Origin: Acidobacteriota bacterium
GTDB taxonomy: Bacteria; Acidobacteriota; Terriglobia; Bryobacterales; Bryobacteraceae
DNA length: 51,345 nucleotides
Reading direction: 5' to 3'
Assembly (NCBI GenBank): GCA_016870915.1
Contig: VFZY01000011.1
Location: 1-51,345, forward strand
In this document: positions 8,112-16,731 of the stretch, piece by piece
Layout: the number at the start of each line of letters is the position of its first letter
Position numbering within the stretch: position 1 is the first letter of the stretch
Position numbers and translations under genes: made by a program
The notes under the pieces: model-generated
Database searches by the model: none
Seen by the model: the letters and a program-made list of their open reading frames with translations, nothing else
What the model was told of the DNA's origin: nothing

Positions 8112-8996
8112 ATGTTGAGCCGTCGTGAACTTGCTTCCGTTTCCGCAGCCACACTGGCCTGGTTGAAGAATGCCAGCGCAGCGCAGCACCAATGGCATTT
8201 GCGTTATGCGCCGCGCATCGGGCTGGTGCCCAGCCTGCCCATTCCGCGCCAACTGGAAATCTACGCGGAGAACGGTTTCCGGGCATTTGAGTACAACGGG
8301 CTACCCCGGCATTCAAACGCTGAAATCGAGAGCTTTCGCAAGAAGATGGATGCTCTCAAGATGTCGATGGGTGTCTTCGTGGTGAACAAGGGTGGCTGGA
8401 ATGGCGACGCCATGTGCGACACCCGGTTCCACGACGGCTTTTTCGCGGACTGCCGGCGTGCCGTCGAGGTCCACAACATCATCGGCAACGAATGCGCCAC
8501 GGTGTGCACCGGCCTCACGCTCAAGTCTCTGAGCCAGGAAGAACAAACGAAGAACTGCATCGAGGCGCTGAAGCGGGCGGGCGAGATCGTCGAAAAAACG
8601 AAGATGATCCTGGTCCTTGAGCCGCTGAACATCCGTGTTGATCATGCCGGCTATCACGTGGTGTTTTCGGACCACGCGCGCGAAATCATGGAGAAGGTCA
8701 ACCACCCCAAGGTCCGCATCCTCTTCGACATGTATCACCAGCAGATTTCAGAAGGCAATCTGATCGGCCATCTCCGCAAGCATTGGGATTGGATCGCATA
8801 CTTCCAGGTGGGCGACGTGCCCGGCCGCAAGGAGCCCGACACGGGCGAAGTGAATTGGAGGAATGTCTTCAAGGCGATCCACGACAAGGGTTTCAAGGGC
8901 ATCCTGGGCATGGAGCATGGTCTTTCCGTGCCGGGCGAACCGGGCTTGAAGAAGTGTTTTGATGCCTACCAGCGTGCCGATACCTGGGAGGGCTAA
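8112..8996 (+). CDS. hydroxypyruvate-isomerase-family sugar isomerase/epimerase, exported
   Basis: Xylose-isomerase-like TIM barrel closest to hydroxypyruvate isomerase (Hyi), which interconverts hydroxypyruvate and tartronate semialdehyde. Starting at 8112 gives 294 aa beginning MLSRRELASVSAATLAWL, a Tat-like N-terminus (SRREL) and short hydrophobic run, so it may act outside the cytoplasm, unlike E. coli Hyi. ATG 8103 is also possible. Metal-binding positions are Glu170 (LVLEPLNI), Asp206 and His209 (ILFDMYHQQ), Gln232 (FQVGDVPGR) and Glu268 (GMEHG). The Hyi hallmark GDVPGRKEPDTGEVNW is clear. TAGGAT at 8099-8104 sits 7 nt before ATG 8112. The sugar substrate is unknown; epimerases of this fold are easily mis-assigned. 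Confidence 0.85.
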   Translation: MLSRRELASVSAATLAWLKNASAAQHQWHLRYAPRIGLVPSLPIPRQLEIYAENGFRAFEYNGLPRHSNAEIESFRKKMDALKMSMGVFVVNKGGWNGDAMCDTRFHDGFFADCRRAVEVHNIIGNECATVCTGLTLKSLSQEEQTKNCIEALKRAGEIVEKTKMILVLEPLNIRVDHAGYHVVFSDHAREIMEKVNHPKVRILFDMYHQQISEGNLIGHLRKHWDWIAYFQVGDVPGRKEPDTGEVNWRNVFKAIHDKGFKGILGMEHGLSVPGEPGLKKCFDAYQRADTWEG

Positions 8997-9360
8997 GCTG
9001 GTTACCGGCATCGCGGTTTTTGCGCACGGGTCCAGCATTGAGTCCGCCAATCAGGCGGTTCGTGATGTCACCGCGCGCCTATCGGGAGTAGCTGAAGCGT
9101 GCTTCCTCGAAGGCGGCAAACCGGACCTTCGTGGGGCCGTGGAACGTCTGGTTGCCCGAGGAGCCGGGCGAGTTCTCGTGGTGCCCTATTTCCTGACCCT
9201 GGGACTGCACTTGCAGCGGGACCTGCCGCGAATCGTGGCGGAAGTTGAGGCGGCTGTTCCCGGAGTGCCCATTCGCGTCACCGCGCCCCTGGATGGCCAT
9301 CCGTCGCTGGCGGGCATCCTGGAGGATCGCGCTGCGCGGGGCTTCGAGGCATGGGACTGA
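8959..9360 (+). CDS. CbiX/SirB-like chelatase domain protein
   Basis: Small single-domain protein of the sirohydrochlorin cobalto-/ferrochelatase family (about 120 aa). The two metal-binding histidines are His23 (VFAHGSS) and His84 (TLGLHLQRDLP). The family region begins at residue 15. ATG 8959 would overlap the isomerase gene by 38 nt and add a non-conserved leader; the only start-like codon nearer the domain is CTG 8998, just after the isomerase TAA and 6 nt after GGAGGG (8986-8991). That would be a rare CTG start. The 3' end overlaps the reductase gene by 10 nt. Sirohydrochlorin or cobalt-tetrapyrrole metal insertion is plausible, but no other siroheme or cobalamin gene is nearby. Confidence 0.8.
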   Translation: MMPTSVPIPGRAKLVTGIAVFAHGSSIESANQAVRDVTARLSGVAEACFLEGGKPDLRGAVERLVARGAGRVLVVPYFLTLGLHLQRDLPRIVAEVEAAVPGVPIRVTAPLDGHPSLAGILEDRAARGFEAWD

Positions 9361-10049
9361 CGGCACGGCTAGCCGGCTGCCGCGATCTTGCGCCCGGCGT
9401 GCGGCATTTTGACTTCGACGTGGAGGGCGTGGAGCAACTGGCGTTCACGCCCGGGCAGTTTGTTTCGCTGACGCATGACTTCGACGGCCGCGAGATCACA
9501 AGGGCTTATTCCATTGCCGCGCCTCCCCGGGGAAACCGGCTGGAACTCTGTTTAAACCTGGTGGAAGGCGGCCGGTTTTCAACGTTCCTGTTCGGGCTGC
9601 GGCCCGGCGATACCGTGCATGTCGCGAACATTCTGGGCACATTCGTCTGGCGCCAGCCCTCCAACTCGATCCTGGTGGCCACCGGCACGGGGATCGCCCC
9701 CATGCGCGCCATGTTGGGTGAACTCGGCCTGCGGGGCTGGGATCGCGAGGTCCATCTGATCTTTGGCGCCCGGTATGAACGGGGCTTACTCTACCGGGCT
9801 GAGTTTGAGGCCTTGGCGGCGCGCGAGGCGCGATTCCGGTTTACGCCCACGGTGACGCGTCCCGGGGCGGAGTGGACGGGCCGCGTGGGCCGGGTCCAGC
9901 CCCTGCTGCTGGAGGCGTTGAGCGGCACGGAGTTGGCGCGGCCGCACGTCTACGTGTGCGGCCTGCGTGAGATGGTGGATGATGTGCGCGCGCATCTCAA
10001 GGGCCTCGGCATCGACCGCCGCCAGATCATCTACGAAAAGTACGATTGA
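9351..10049 (+). CDS. ferredoxin/flavodoxin-NADP reductase-like flavoprotein
   Basis: FAD- and NAD(P)H-binding oxidoreductase of the FNR superfamily, 232 aa. The FAD domain has RAYS at 51-54 and the second flavin motif GGRFSTFL (73-80). The nucleotide domain has GTGIAPMRAML (112-122) and VCGLREMVDD near residue 207. It ends in YEKYD; the aromatic Tyr stacks on flavin in this family. There is no 2Fe-2S cysteine motif, so an outside electron acceptor is needed. The start codon lies inside the last codons of the CbiX gene, so translation is coupled. A reductase supplying electrons to a tetrapyrrole-related step is an inference from that coupling. Confidence 0.85.
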   Translation: MGLTARLAGCRDLAPGVRHFDFDVEGVEQLAFTPGQFVSLTHDFDGREITRAYSIAAPPRGNRLELCLNLVEGGRFSTFLFGLRPGDTVHVANILGTFVWRQPSNSILVATGTGIAPMRAMLGELGLRGWDREVHLIFGARYERGLLYRAEFEALAAREARFRFTPTVTRPGAEWTGRVGRVQPLLLEALSGTELARPHVYVCGLREMVDDVRAHLKGLGIDRRQIIYEKYD

Positions 10050-10095
10050 ACCGGGCCGTACCAGAGCTGGAATCGGCTAGCATCAAACGAAGGAA

Positions 10096-11577
10096 ATGAA
10101 TCGCCGCCAGGCTCTTGCCACCCTTACCGCGCTGCCCCGGGCAGTCGCCCAGCCACCCAGGCGCCGCAACGTGATCTTCGTTCTGGTGGATGATCATCGC
10201 CACGATGCCATCGGATTCCTCAAGGGCCAGTCATGGCTGGAAACGCCTCACCTGGATTCACTGGCGCGCGATGGAGTTCACTTCAGGAACGCCTTTGTGA
10301 CCACGGCGCTCTGCTCGCCCAGCCGGGCCTCGGTCCTCACCGGCGTGTATGCGCACCGGCACCGCATTGTCGACAACAACACGGCCATTCCGCCGGGCAC
10401 CCGTTTCTTTCCGGAACTTCTTCAGCAGGCCGGCTACCAGACCGGTTTCTTCGGCAAGTGGCACATGGGGAACTCCGACGACGCGCCGCAGCCCGGGTTC
10501 CACAAATGGGTGAGCTTTCGCGGCCAGGGAACCTACAACCCCAGCGCGAACGGACTGAACGTGGATGGAAAACGGGTTCCGCAACAGGGCTACATCACCG
10601 ACGAACTGACGGACTACGCACTGCAGTGGCTGAAATCGCTTGGCCCCAGCCAGCCCTACTTCATGTACTTGTCCCACAAAGCCGTGCATGCGGAGTTCGA
10701 GCCCGCCCCGCGCCACAAGGGCAAGTACGCGGGCAAGCCCTTCACGCCGCCGGCCACCATGGCGGCCGATGGGGACATGGCGCGCAACCGCCCGATGTGG
10801 GTCAAAAACCAGCGCAACTCCTGGCATGGAGTGGAATTCCCGTATCACAACGATCTCGATATCGCGGAGTACTACCGGCTGTACGCGGAGACCCTGGCGG
10901 GAGTGGACGATTCGGTGGGCCGGCTGCTCGACGCGGTTCGGCAGCGCGGCGAACTGGATTCCACGCTCGTGATCTACATGGGAGACAACGGCTTTGCCTT
11001 CGGCGAGCACGGCTTGATCGATAAGCGGACCGCCTATGAGGAGTCGATGCGCGTGCCGTTGCTCGCGCGCTGCCCGGAACTGTTCGGGAAGGGCAAGACG
11101 GTTTCCGAAGTGGTGGCCAACATCGACATCATGCCGACGGTGCTGGATGCGGCCGGGACTGTTCCTCCCACAGGATTGGACGGGCGAAGCTGGATTCCGG
11201 CCGTGCAAGGCAAGGCGGCCGGTGTCTGGCGCAAGGAACTGCTCTATGAGTACTACTGGGAGCGCAATTTTCCGCAGACCCCCACCATCCACGCGCTCCG
11301 CGGCGATCGCTACAAGTTCATCCGGGTCCATGGCGTGTGGGATATCGACGAACTGTACGACTTGCGGGAGGACCCGCTGGAGTCGAACAATCTGATCTTC
11401 AGCCCGGCCCATCAGAAAGTGGTGAACGAGATGCGCGCGCGGCTGTTCCAGGTTCTCGAAGAGACCAACGGGCTTACCATGCCCATCTGGCCCGATCGCG
11501 GGGGCTCCATGAACCGGCGGCATCCCGGCAGAAGCCAGAATGCCGGGTTCCCGCCCGAACTGCGCCGCCTGAAGTAG
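10096..11577 (+). CDS. exported sulfatase
   Basis: Formylglycine-dependent arylsulfatase-family hydrolase, 493 aa. A short N-terminal signal (MNRRQALATLTALPRAVAQ, Tat-like) precedes the catalytic domain. Metal and active-site residues are Asp32 and Asp33 (VLVDDHRHD), the modified Cys73 in CSPSRASVLTG (the canonical C-x-P-x-R), GKWHMG near 119 and GDNGFAFGEHGL near 297. The substrate is probably a sulfated polysaccharide or steroid; it cannot be read from the sequence. Maturation requires a formylglycine-generating or anaerobic maturase enzyme encoded elsewhere. GAAGGAA lies directly before ATG. It is followed by a Fes-type esterase and a convergent second sulfatase. Confidence 0.93.
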   Translation: MNRRQALATLTALPRAVAQPPRRRNVIFVLVDDHRHDAIGFLKGQSWLETPHLDSLARDGVHFRNAFVTTALCSPSRASVLTGVYAHRHRIVDNNTAIPPGTRFFPELLQQAGYQTGFFGKWHMGNSDDAPQPGFHKWVSFRGQGTYNPSANGLNVDGKRVPQQGYITDELTDYALQWLKSLGPSQPYFMYLSHKAVHAEFEPAPRHKGKYAGKPFTPPATMAADGDMARNRPMWVKNQRNSWHGVEFPYHNDLDIAEYYRLYAETLAGVDDSVGRLLDAVRQRGELDSTLVIYMGDNGFAFGEHGLIDKRTAYEESMRVPLLARCPELFGKGKTVSEVVANIDIMPTVLDAAGTVPPTGLDGRSWIPAVQGKAAGVWRKELLYEYYWERNFPQTPTIHALRGDRYKFIRVHGVWDIDELYDLREDPLESNNLIFSPAHQKVVNEMRARLFQVLEETNGLTMPIWPDRGGSMNRRHPGRSQNAGFPPELRRLK

Positions 11578-11591
11578 CCGGCGGCACACGT

Positions 11592-11597
11592 TATAAT
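11592..11597 (+). promoter_or_regulatory. perfect -10 (TATAAT) before the esterase gene
   Basis: A consensus TATAAT ends 9 nt before ATG 11607, with no Shine-Dalgarno in between. The -35 region is poor (CTGAAG at 17-bp spacing). Initiation 6-7 nt downstream would leave a leader of only 2-3 nt. Confidence 0.55.
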
Positions 11598-11606
11598 CCT
11601 CGTTTC

Positions 11607-12833
11607 ATGACCTCCGCCGTCGTTCTCCTTGCCGCCAGCGGCCTCTTGACCGCGCAGACTGTTCCATTCGACGAACTGGCCGCCCGGATGGGCCAGCCCG
11701 ATTTTCCGCAGGCTCTGGCCCGGTTCGGCGCGGCGCTGGAGAAGGGTGAAGCGTACGCGGCGCGGGGCGGCGATTTCCTTTTCGCCGTGCAATCCGGAAG
11801 CGAACCACGGCTCTGCATCGACGACCAGCCCTGCGGCAATATGCAGGCGGCCGGCGGCTACTGGTATCAGACGGCCAGACTGCGTACGGGCACAGCCCAT
11901 CGCTTTCACTACCTTGTGAACGGGGCGCGCCTTGGCGGCCGGAACGATCTTCCGGCCTATCCCCCCGATGCCTACGCGCAGCCCGGTGTGCCGCAGGGGA
12001 AGCTGTCCGAAAAGCTGATCCACACCAGCCGCATCTATCCGGGCATGGTGAGCGACTATTGGATCTACGTCCCCGCTCAGTACGACCCCGGGGTGCCGGC
12101 GGCTTTGATGGTCTGGCAGGATGGCGCCGGCAACATCCAGCGTGACGGCGCCAGCCGGGTTCTCAACGTGTCGGACAACCTCATTCACAAGAAGAAGATC
12201 CCGGTGATGATCCAGGTCTTCATTTCACCCGGCCGGGTGGGCGAGCGCGCAATGCGGAGCATCGAATACGACACGGTGAACGACACCTACGCGCGCTTCC
12301 TGCGCGATGAGGTCCTGGCCGAGGTTCAGGCCAGGTATAACATCCGGCGCGATGGCTACTCACGGGCCATTGCGGGCAACTCCTCGGGGGGAATCTGCGC
12401 GTTCAACGTGGCCTGGCACCAGCCCGGCGAGTTCAGCCGCGTTCTGTCCCGCATCGGCAGCTTCACCAGCATTCAGTGGAAGCCGGGCGATCTGGACGGC
12501 GGAAACGTCTATCCGTTCATGATCCGCAAGCAGCCCAAGCGCAACATCCGCGTATGGCTCCAGGACGGAAGTGAGGACCTGGAAAATGCCCACGGAAGCT
12601 GGCCGCTGCAGAACCTGCAGATGGCAAACTCGCTCAAGTACCGCGAGTACGACTTCCATCTGAGCTGGGGCAGCGGCACGCACAACGGAGCGCACGGCAA
12701 CGCCGAGCTTCCGGAAGCACTCACCTGGCTCTGGCGGGACTACGATGCTTCACGCACCTCGCAGGACTTCGCCATGGAGCCCTCGGAAAAAGACAAGCCC
12801 TATTTCCGGGTGCGAGCTCTGAACCGCGATTGA
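11607..12833 (+). CDS. exported enterochelin-esterase-like hydrolase
   Basis: Alpha/beta-hydrolase of the esterase D/Fes family, 408 aa with a signal peptide (MTSAVVLLAASGLLTAQ). An N-terminal early-set domain (about 50-110) precedes the hydrolase. The nucleophile is Ser259 in GNSSGG; the likely catalytic His lies in GTHNGAHG near 373. The fold hallmarks DYWIYVPAQYDP and PALMVWQDG are present. The frame is open to 11337, but that stretch lies inside the sulfatase gene, and the -10 and signal peptide place the start at 11607. Between two sulfatases, an action on ester-substituted polysaccharide (acetyl or feruloyl) is as likely as siderophore cleavage. Confidence 0.85.
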   Translation: MTSAVVLLAASGLLTAQTVPFDELAARMGQPDFPQALARFGAALEKGEAYAARGGDFLFAVQSGSEPRLCIDDQPCGNMQAAGGYWYQTARLRTGTAHRFHYLVNGARLGGRNDLPAYPPDAYAQPGVPQGKLSEKLIHTSRIYPGMVSDYWIYVPAQYDPGVPAALMVWQDGAGNIQRDGASRVLNVSDNLIHKKKIPVMIQVFISPGRVGERAMRSIEYDTVNDTYARFLRDEVLAEVQARYNIRRDGYSRAIAGNSSGGICAFNVAWHQPGEFSRVLSRIGSFTSIQWKPGDLDGGNVYPFMIRKQPKRNIRVWLQDGSEDLENAHGSWPLQNLQMANSLKYREYDFHLSWGSGTHNGAHGNAELPEALTWLWRDYDASRTSQDFAMEPSEKDKPYFRVRALNRD

Positions 12834-12836
12834 GGG

Positions 12837-14357
12837 TTACTCCGGCTTGTGTGCGCCAAGCGCACGGGCCTTGGCTCGCGCCTCTTCCGGCAGGCTCAGG
12901 TTGAAGCTGGCTCCATAGCCGGTGGTCTGGTGGTAGATGTAGTTTTGCCAAGGGTCCTTGCCCTCCATGCGGGGGTCGCCGGATGCGCGTAGAATTTGCT
13001 CCAGCCGGGCCGCGTGCGATTTGAGCGCCTCGGCGTGCTGTGTGTTCGTGCTCACGTTGACCACTTGATGTGGATCGGTGGCCAGATGGTATAGCTCCTC
13101 GGCCGGCCGCCGGCCGTAGCAAAGCTGGTATTGACGGGCGTGATTGCGCTGGCAGGCATCGCTTTCCATGTAGGTCTTGACGGGCCCGGCATCCACGTCG
13201 CCATGCCGTGTGAAATTCGAAGAGATGAACTCGCCGCCGGTGGGCCAGCGGTTCGGCTGGAAATTGCGGATGTAGAGGTACTCCGCTGTGCGAAGCGCGC
13301 GAACCGGATAGGTGGCGCCTTCGGGGCGGCACATGGTGTGCCGTTCGAGCGCCGTCACGGCGTGGTCGCGTCCTGGCGCGGAGGCGAGTAGTGACCTGCC
13401 CGGCAGACCGGCCACCGGGAGCCCGGCGGCTTGGAGAAAGGTGGGCGCGAAATCGGTGTGGCTGACAAACTGCCCAACGCGCCGGCCCGCCGGAACGTGG
13501 CCGGGCCAGCGCATCACCAGAGGCATGCGCACGCCAGGATCGTACAGGTTCACCTTGGCCCGCGGGAATGGTGTGCCGTTGTCGCTGGTGGCCACGACAA
13601 GCGTGTTGTCCAGTTCTCCGGTCTGTTCAAGGTGCGCGATCACGCGGCCCAACTGACGGTCGAACCACTCCACTTCGTAGTAGTAGTCCAGGATGTCGCC
13701 GCGGATCTGGGGTACATCGGGCCAATAGGGCGGCATCGTTACGTGTTCGAGTTTTCGTCCGGATCCCAAGCCAATGCCCTGCTTGTACACACGGTGCGGC
13801 TCTGTGGATCCGAACCAGAAGCAGAATGGCGCCCCCGCCGGCCGGTCCGCCAGAAAGTGCGCGAAGTTGGCCGCCGGGTTCCTGGGATCGATCCCGGCGG
13901 GTACCGGTTCCGGGAAACGGTGGCTGTTGTATTCACGGCCAATGGGGTGCTTCGTGCGGCCCAGAGCTTGCCAATTGCCGGGTGCCCAACCCTTGCCCGT
14001 GAATCCGGTGTGATAGCCGGCCGCGGCCAGTTGATTGGGGAAGGTTTCCAGGTCCGTTGGGAAGCTGCCGTAAAGCACGCCCGCCTCGCGAGTCTGCCAG
14101 ATGGGCCGCCCGGTCAGGACAGCCGACCGCGACGCCGTGCAGGACGGGCAGGCCGAGAACGCGTGATCGAAGACCGTGCCCTGGGAAGCCAGCCGGTCAA
14201 ACGCGGGTGTGGCGGCCAGCGTCCGGTCGACGGGCCAGCTCTGGTCGTCGGCGATGACGAAGAGAATGTTCGGGCGCTTGGGCGCGGGTTTGGCGCACCG
14301 CGTCAGGCCAAACGCGGCCAGCAGCGGGGCGCCAGCCTGGCGGCGAGTCAGCGTCAT
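12837..14357 (-). CDS. exported sulfatase, Cys-Thr-Ala-Ser-Arg type
   Basis: Second sulfatase, 506 aa, convergent with the esterase (stops 3 nt apart). Tat-like N-terminus (TRRQAGAPLLAAFG). The metal site has Asp37 and Asp38 (FVIADDQS). The active cysteine is Cys73 in CTASRSAVLTG: Ala replaces the Pro of the canonical motif, as in the heparan-N-sulfatase-like branch. Further marks are FTGKGWAPG and TSDNGTPFPRAKVN. The C-terminal part carries AEELYHLATDPHQVVN, common in this branch. TAAAGT on the minus strand (14366-14371) sits 8 nt before the ATG. Its difference in type from the first sulfatase suggests a different sulfate position or sugar. Confidence 0.92.
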   Translation of the reverse strand: MTLTRRQAGAPLLAAFGLTRCAKPAPKRPNILFVIADDQSWPVDRTLAATPAFDRLASQGTVFDHAFSACPSCTASRSAVLTGRPIWQTREAGVLYGSFPTDLETFPNQLAAAGYHTGFTGKGWAPGNWQALGRTKHPIGREYNSHRFPEPVPAGIDPRNPAANFAHFLADRPAGAPFCFWFGSTEPHRVYKQGIGLGSGRKLEHVTMPPYWPDVPQIRGDILDYYYEVEWFDRQLGRVIAHLEQTGELDNTLVVATSDNGTPFPRAKVNLYDPGVRMPLVMRWPGHVPAGRRVGQFVSHTDFAPTFLQAAGLPVAGLPGRSLLASAPGRDHAVTALERHTMCRPEGATYPVRALRTAEYLYIRNFQPNRWPTGGEFISSNFTRHGDVDAGPVKTYMESDACQRNHARQYQLCYGRRPAEELYHLATDPHQVVNVSTNTQHAEALKSHAARLEQILRASGDPRMEGKDPWQNYIYHQTTGYGASFNLSLPEEARAKARALGAHKPE

Positions 14358-14375
14358 GAAAGCCTACTTTAGCAG

Positions 14376-15113
14376 TCACCGTCCCAGTGCGGCTCGAGCC
14401 CGGGCGCGCAGGGGTTCGGTGCCGCGTTCCGCAACGGCCTGAAGCTCGCGCACCGCGTCCGCCTCGCGGCCGGCGGCCTGAAGCAGCAGGCCGTAGCGCA
14501 GATGGCGGGCCGCGTCGAACTCGGGCTCCACGGCCACGGCCCGTGCAAAGGCGTCGAGGGCCGGGGCATTCATGCCCTGCTTGAAGGCCACCTGCCCGAT
14601 TACCGCCCAGGCACGCGCCTCATAGCGGCTTCGCGCCTTGCGCCAGGCCTCCAGGGGAACATTGCCCGGCACGGTGATGCCGGTCGACACCAGATCCAGC
14701 ACCCGCCGTGCGTGCTGACTGGCCAAGTCGATGTCCGCGGGGGCCTGCCGCAGATTCACCAGCAATTCGGCCATGGTGGCCAGCGCCGGGGCTGAGGAGG
14801 GCTGGGCGTCCAGTGCCAGGCGCCCCGCCTCGAGAGCCGCCTCACCCTGGTCGAGATCGCGGTGGGCCTCCATCTTCCACAGCGCCACCGGACCCCGCAG
14901 AGCCGAATCCGGCCATCGCGCCAGGAACGCCGCGGTCCGCTCCACCCTCTGGGCCGGCGTGGACGCCGCGTCGGCCAGGAGGTAGGCGTCGAACTCGTCC
15001 GGGGTCCGCGCCTGCAGTTCGGTGGGCTCCTGCCCCGGCGCGCCAGGCGCACACGATATGCTGAGGAACAGCGCGTATCGTATGCTGGCTCGCAGCGTCC
15101 TAGTTCCGCTCAT
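14376..15113 (-). CDS. exported TPR-like repeat protein
   Basis: A protein of 245 aa with a signal-like N-terminus and a helical repeat body. ATG 15113 is preferred over the adjacent GTG 15116. Helix pairs of TPR type are visible at roughly 85-120 (AALEAGRLALDAQPSSAPALATMAELL) and 168-225 (AWAVIGQVAFKQGMNAPALDAFARAVAVEPEFDAARHLRYGLLLQAAGREADAV, seen in part). The role would be a protein-binding scaffold in the periplasm. Its 5' end overlaps the divergent TPR gene by about 30 nt. No partner is known. Confidence 0.7.
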   Translation of the reverse strand: MSGTRTLRASIRYALFLSISCAPGAPGQEPTELQARTPDEFDAYLLADAASTPAQRVERTAAFLARWPDSALRGPVALWKMEAHRDLDQGEAALEAGRLALDAQPSSAPALATMAELLVNLRQAPADIDLASQHARRVLDLVSTGITVPGNVPLEAWRKARSRYEARAWAVIGQVAFKQGMNAPALDAFARAVAVEPEFDAARHLRYGLLLQAAGREADAVRELQAVAERGTEPLRARARAALGR

Positions 15114-15834
15114 CACCGCCGTCTGTCGCCTCGCCGCCCAGGAATCGCCAATGATAGTACCACGCGGTGAAGGCGACCCCTATGAAACCGTTCGCCGCCT
15201 CCGCGCCTCGCAACCCACCACCCCGGCGGAGTTGAAGCGGCTGGCCATCGCGTACTCGCAGGCCCAGCAGTGGCTCCTGTTCCGCCAGACCATCGAACGG
15301 GTTCTGGAACTCGACCCCAAGGACGCCAGCGCCCGCTTTGCCTTGGGCAGCTATTGGATGAACCGGGCAGACGACGGCGTCCGGGCGGAGGCGGAGTTCC
15401 GGGCCGTGATCGCACAGGATCCGGGCCACTCGCTGGCCCGCTACCATGTCGGAATACTGCACGAAAAACGCAATGAATGGCCGGAAGCAGACACAGAATA
15501 CCGGAAAATGGGCGATTCTAGCGCCCTCGGATGGCTGGGCCGGGCCCGGGTGAGCCGAGCCGTGGGGAACGAACCCGAGGCGCTCGAGCGGGCGCTCAAG
15601 GCGGAATCCCTGGACCCGGGGAACCTGGAGGCGGTCCGCTTTCTCGCCAGGCAGCTTCAGTCTCAGGCCCCCCGGGAAGCCGCGGCCCGGTGGCGCAGGC
15701 TGACGGAAGCGGAACCAAACGAAGCCAATCACTGGTACGGGCTGTACCGGGCCCTGGCCGCTCTGGGAGACCCGGGGGCGGAGGCGGCCCGGGTTCGTTT
15801 CGACGAAGTCCGGCAGGCCTACGGAACCCGGTAG
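15082..15834 (+). CDS. TPR repeat protein, probably exported
   Basis: A 250-aa protein if translation starts at 15082 (MLARSVLVPLITAVCRLAAQ, signal-like). Starts at 15022, 15058 or 15151 (no signal) are also open. TPR-type helix pairs run from about residue 50: LKRLAIAYSQAQQWLLFRQT, DASARFALGSYWMNRADDGV, then SLARYHVGILHEKRNEWPEA, and a final NHWYGLYRALAALGDPGAEA. It would bind other proteins. The two TPR genes diverge with overlapping 5' ends, so each promoter must lie within the other's coding sequence, or one of the starts is further downstream. Confidence 0.7.
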   Translation: MLARSVLVPLITAVCRLAAQESPMIVPRGEGDPYETVRRLRASQPTTPAELKRLAIAYSQAQQWLLFRQTIERVLELDPKDASARFALGSYWMNRADDGVRAEAEFRAVIAQDPGHSLARYHVGILHEKRNEWPEADTEYRKMGDSSALGWLGRARVSRAVGNEPEALERALKAESLDPGNLEAVRFLARQLQSQAPREAAARWRRLTEAEPNEANHWYGLYRALAALGDPGAEAARVRFDEVRQAYGTR

Positions 15835-15905
15835 TTTGAACCGGCCCCGGCCCCTGTGCTACTGTCGAAATTCCGCGTAATTCGTGGAAACCGGGTGACT
15901 TCCGG

Positions 15906-16598
15906 GTGCGTCGTACCGGATGTATGGCAACCGCACTCACGCTGACCGGCATCGCGGTACCCGGCTTTGGACTGAGGGAAAGCACCGCACGAGCCAGGAC
16001 GAAAGTGGATCAACGCAACGAAGAAGCCGCGCTGATCAGCCGGGCTCAGGCCAGGGATGAACTGGCATTCCGCGAATTGGTGGAACGCTACCAGTCGAAA
16101 GTTTTCTCCATCATCCACGGCATTCTGCGCAACCACAACGATGCCGAAGACATCGCGCAACAGGTGTTCGCCAAGATCTATTTTTCGATCAACTCCTTTG
16201 ATGCACGCAGTTCGCTGCTCACCTGGATCTACAAGATCACGGTCAACGAATGCTACGACTATCTGCGGAAGAAGAAGGTCCGGAAGCTGGTCTACGAAAG
16301 CGATTTTTCCGAGGATGACTCGAAGCGGATGGCCAACTCCGAAGCGTCGGCGGCCCAGGGGCCCGGCGCCGACGTGAACACCGCCAACCGCGACCTGGTG
16401 ATGAAGCTTCTGGCCAAGGTTTCCGATGAGGATCGCAAGCTGATCCTTCTGAAGGAAGTGGAAGGCCATTCGGTGGAAGAACTGGCCGCGATGACCGGCA
16501 TGAACGAAAACACCATCAAGGTGAAGCTGTTCCGGGCGCGCCAGAAGCTGGTGAAGGTGGCGCAGAGGCTGGGCCGCCGGGTGCTGGCGCAGGGCTAG
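15906..16598 (+). CDS. ECF RNA polymerase sigma factor
   Basis: RpoE-like sigma-70 family factor of group 4. Region 2 is clear (LVERYQSKVFSIIHGILRNH, then DAEDIAQQVFAKIYFS, WIYKITVNECYDYLRKKK), as is region 4 (DRKLILLKEVEGHSVEELA, MTGMNENTIKVKLFRARQKL). Starting at 15906 gives 230 aa; ATG 15924 or GTG 16005 (197 aa, the usual size, beginning just before NEEAALISRAQ) are possible and GTG 16005 is the more family-like. Directly downstream are a membrane anti-sigma factor and a membrane-anchored LTxxQ protein, so activity is probably controlled by an envelope signal. Confidence 0.92.
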   Translation: MRRTGCMATALTLTGIAVPGFGLRESTARARTKVDQRNEEAALISRAQARDELAFRELVERYQSKVFSIIHGILRNHNDAEDIAQQVFAKIYFSINSFDARSSLLTWIYKITVNECYDYLRKKKVRKLVYESDFSEDDSKRMANSEASAAQGPGADVNTANRDLVMKLLAKVSDEDRKLILLKEVEGHSVEELAAMTGMNENTIKVKLFRARQKLVKVAQRLGRRVLAQG

Positions 16599-16625
16599 GA
16601 TTAGGCATTGGGTGAGATGAGGCTA

Positions 16626-16631
16626 TATAAT
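16626..16631 (+). promoter_or_regulatory. TATAAT between sigma and anti-sigma genes
   Basis: A perfect -10 hexamer lies 100 nt upstream of the anti-sigma ATG. No good -35 is found at 16-18 bp. It could give the anti-sigma gene its own transcript. Confidence 0.3.
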
Positions 16632-16731
16632 GTGTTTTCCGAAGCGGGCGTGAGCCGCCGGGCGACCCGGCGAAAGACCCGTGGGAAACAGGGACGATCG
16701 ACGGCCATGGATTGCTGACAAGGATCCGACG

